A stretch of DNA of 22,126 nucleotides from Bacteroidota bacterium (GTDB taxonomy: Bacteria > Bacteroidota > Bacteroidia > NS11-12g > UBA955). The notes below the pieces were generated by a model that was not told the DNA's origin, ran no database searches, and was given only the letters and a program-made list of their open reading frames with translations. Shown piece after piece: positions 21,947 to 22,126 of this stretch (the stretch's first letter is position 1; the number at the start of each line of letters is the position of its first letter). Where the stretch lies: assembly GCA_018969565.1 (NCBI GenBank), contig JAGWYC010000005.1, positions 1 to 22,126 on the forward strand, written 5' to 3'. The position numbers and the translations under genes are program-made.

Positions 21947-22126
21947 GTGATAGCCATTATAAAAGGAGATATCATTGCTTCACGCACCCTTTCCAGTCCG
22001 GAGCCCTGGCTGCTACCGCTGAAGTCATTGCTGGCCACCTGGGGGCAAACTCCGCAGGATTGGGAGCTGGCCTGGGGTGATGCATTCCAACTGGAAATAC
22101 AAAACCCCGAAGTGGCGCTGCACCGA
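21947..22126 (+). CDS. SatD family protein, N-terminal part (partial at 3' end)
   Basis: A GTG at 21947 opens a frame of 60 codons reaching the window edge without a stop. The peptide starts MIAIIKGDIIASRTL (GTG read as Met), continues SPEPWLLPLKSLLATWGQTP, then WELAWGDAFQLEI and NPEVALHR. The KGDII-S-R head and the later GD-FQLE motif match what I recall of the SatD family, which in Bacteroidota is often followed by a DUF3307 gene. The family's function is poorly known; I recall a C-terminal helix-turn-helix in some members, which lies beyond this window. The start is fixed by the family head, with no ATG nearby; the 5' leader appears extremely short or absent. The palindrome array directly upstream suggests tight, possibly self-controlled, expression. 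Confidence 0.8.
   Translation, partial: MIAIIKGDIIASRTLSSPEPWLLPLKSLLATWGQTPQDWELAWGDAFQLEIQNPEVALHR

Overview
The window looks like chromosomal DNA of a member of the Bacteroidota, perhaps of the Chitinophagales/Sphingobacteriales breadth. Reasons: a secreted NHL/PKD protein ending in a type IX secretion (T9SS) sorting domain; a GSCFA protein; a LytS/LytTR two-component pair; TAnnTTTG-type -7 promoter motifs; few Shine-Dalgarno sequences; and several probable TTG/GTG starts. I see no rRNA, tRNA, insertion sequence, phage gene or CRISPR array. Most of it is ordinary, densely packed core genome.

Layout. (1) Positions 1-3482, plus strand: a tight, probably co-transcribed cluster. It holds the C-terminal part of a polytopic membrane protein (probably a GT-C glycosyltransferase), a YfcE-like phosphoesterase, an FkbM methyltransferase, a GT4 glycosyltransferase and an uncatalogued 53-residue membrane protein. 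Two junctions are ATGA overlaps, and the theme is cell-surface glycan synthesis. (2) 3483-3643: a convergent intergenic region rich in inverted repeats. (3) 3644-8169, minus strand: prfB (release factor 2, with an intact programmed +1 frameshift), a secreted TPR-CAP protein, an ABM-fold monooxygenase-like protein and a DUF62/SAM-hydrolase-like protein with altered catalytic residues. (4) 8226-12077, plus strand: a PhoH-family ATPase, purC, and the NHL-PKD-T9SS protein, followed by a clear intrinsic terminator. (5) 12124-16108, plus strand: an LTA-synthase-like membrane sulfatase/phosphotransferase, a small CxxC membrane protein, a LytS-type histidine kinase and its LytTR response regulator. 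(6) 16118-17086, minus: a GSCFA protein. (7) 17164-21787, plus: a PIG-V-like membrane mannosyltransferase and the fused isobutyryl-CoA mutase IcmF. (8) 21788-22126: an AT-rich control region with three 20-bp palindromes at an exact 28-bp period, directly before the start of a SatD-family gene cut off by the window end.

Gene cooperation: the first cluster probably decorates surface polysaccharide or lipid-linked glycan. The kinase/regulator pair, with the small membrane protein just upstream, forms a likely signalling operon; a near-perfect 21-bp palindrome and a promoter candidate precede it. IcmF carries mutase, B12-binding and chaperone GTPase modules in one chain and needs no partner subunit. 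prfB regulates itself through release-factor-dependent frameshifting.

The most noteworthy items are the 28-bp-phased palindrome array before satD, the sulfatase whose likely TTG start lies inside the T-tract of the preceding terminator, the small membrane proteins next to the glycan cluster and the kinase, the DUF62 protein with a substituted catalytic triad, and the interleaved promoter elements between the DUF62 gene and phoH. None of these is proven to be a new system; the satD array and the small protein plus kinase unit are the best candidates.
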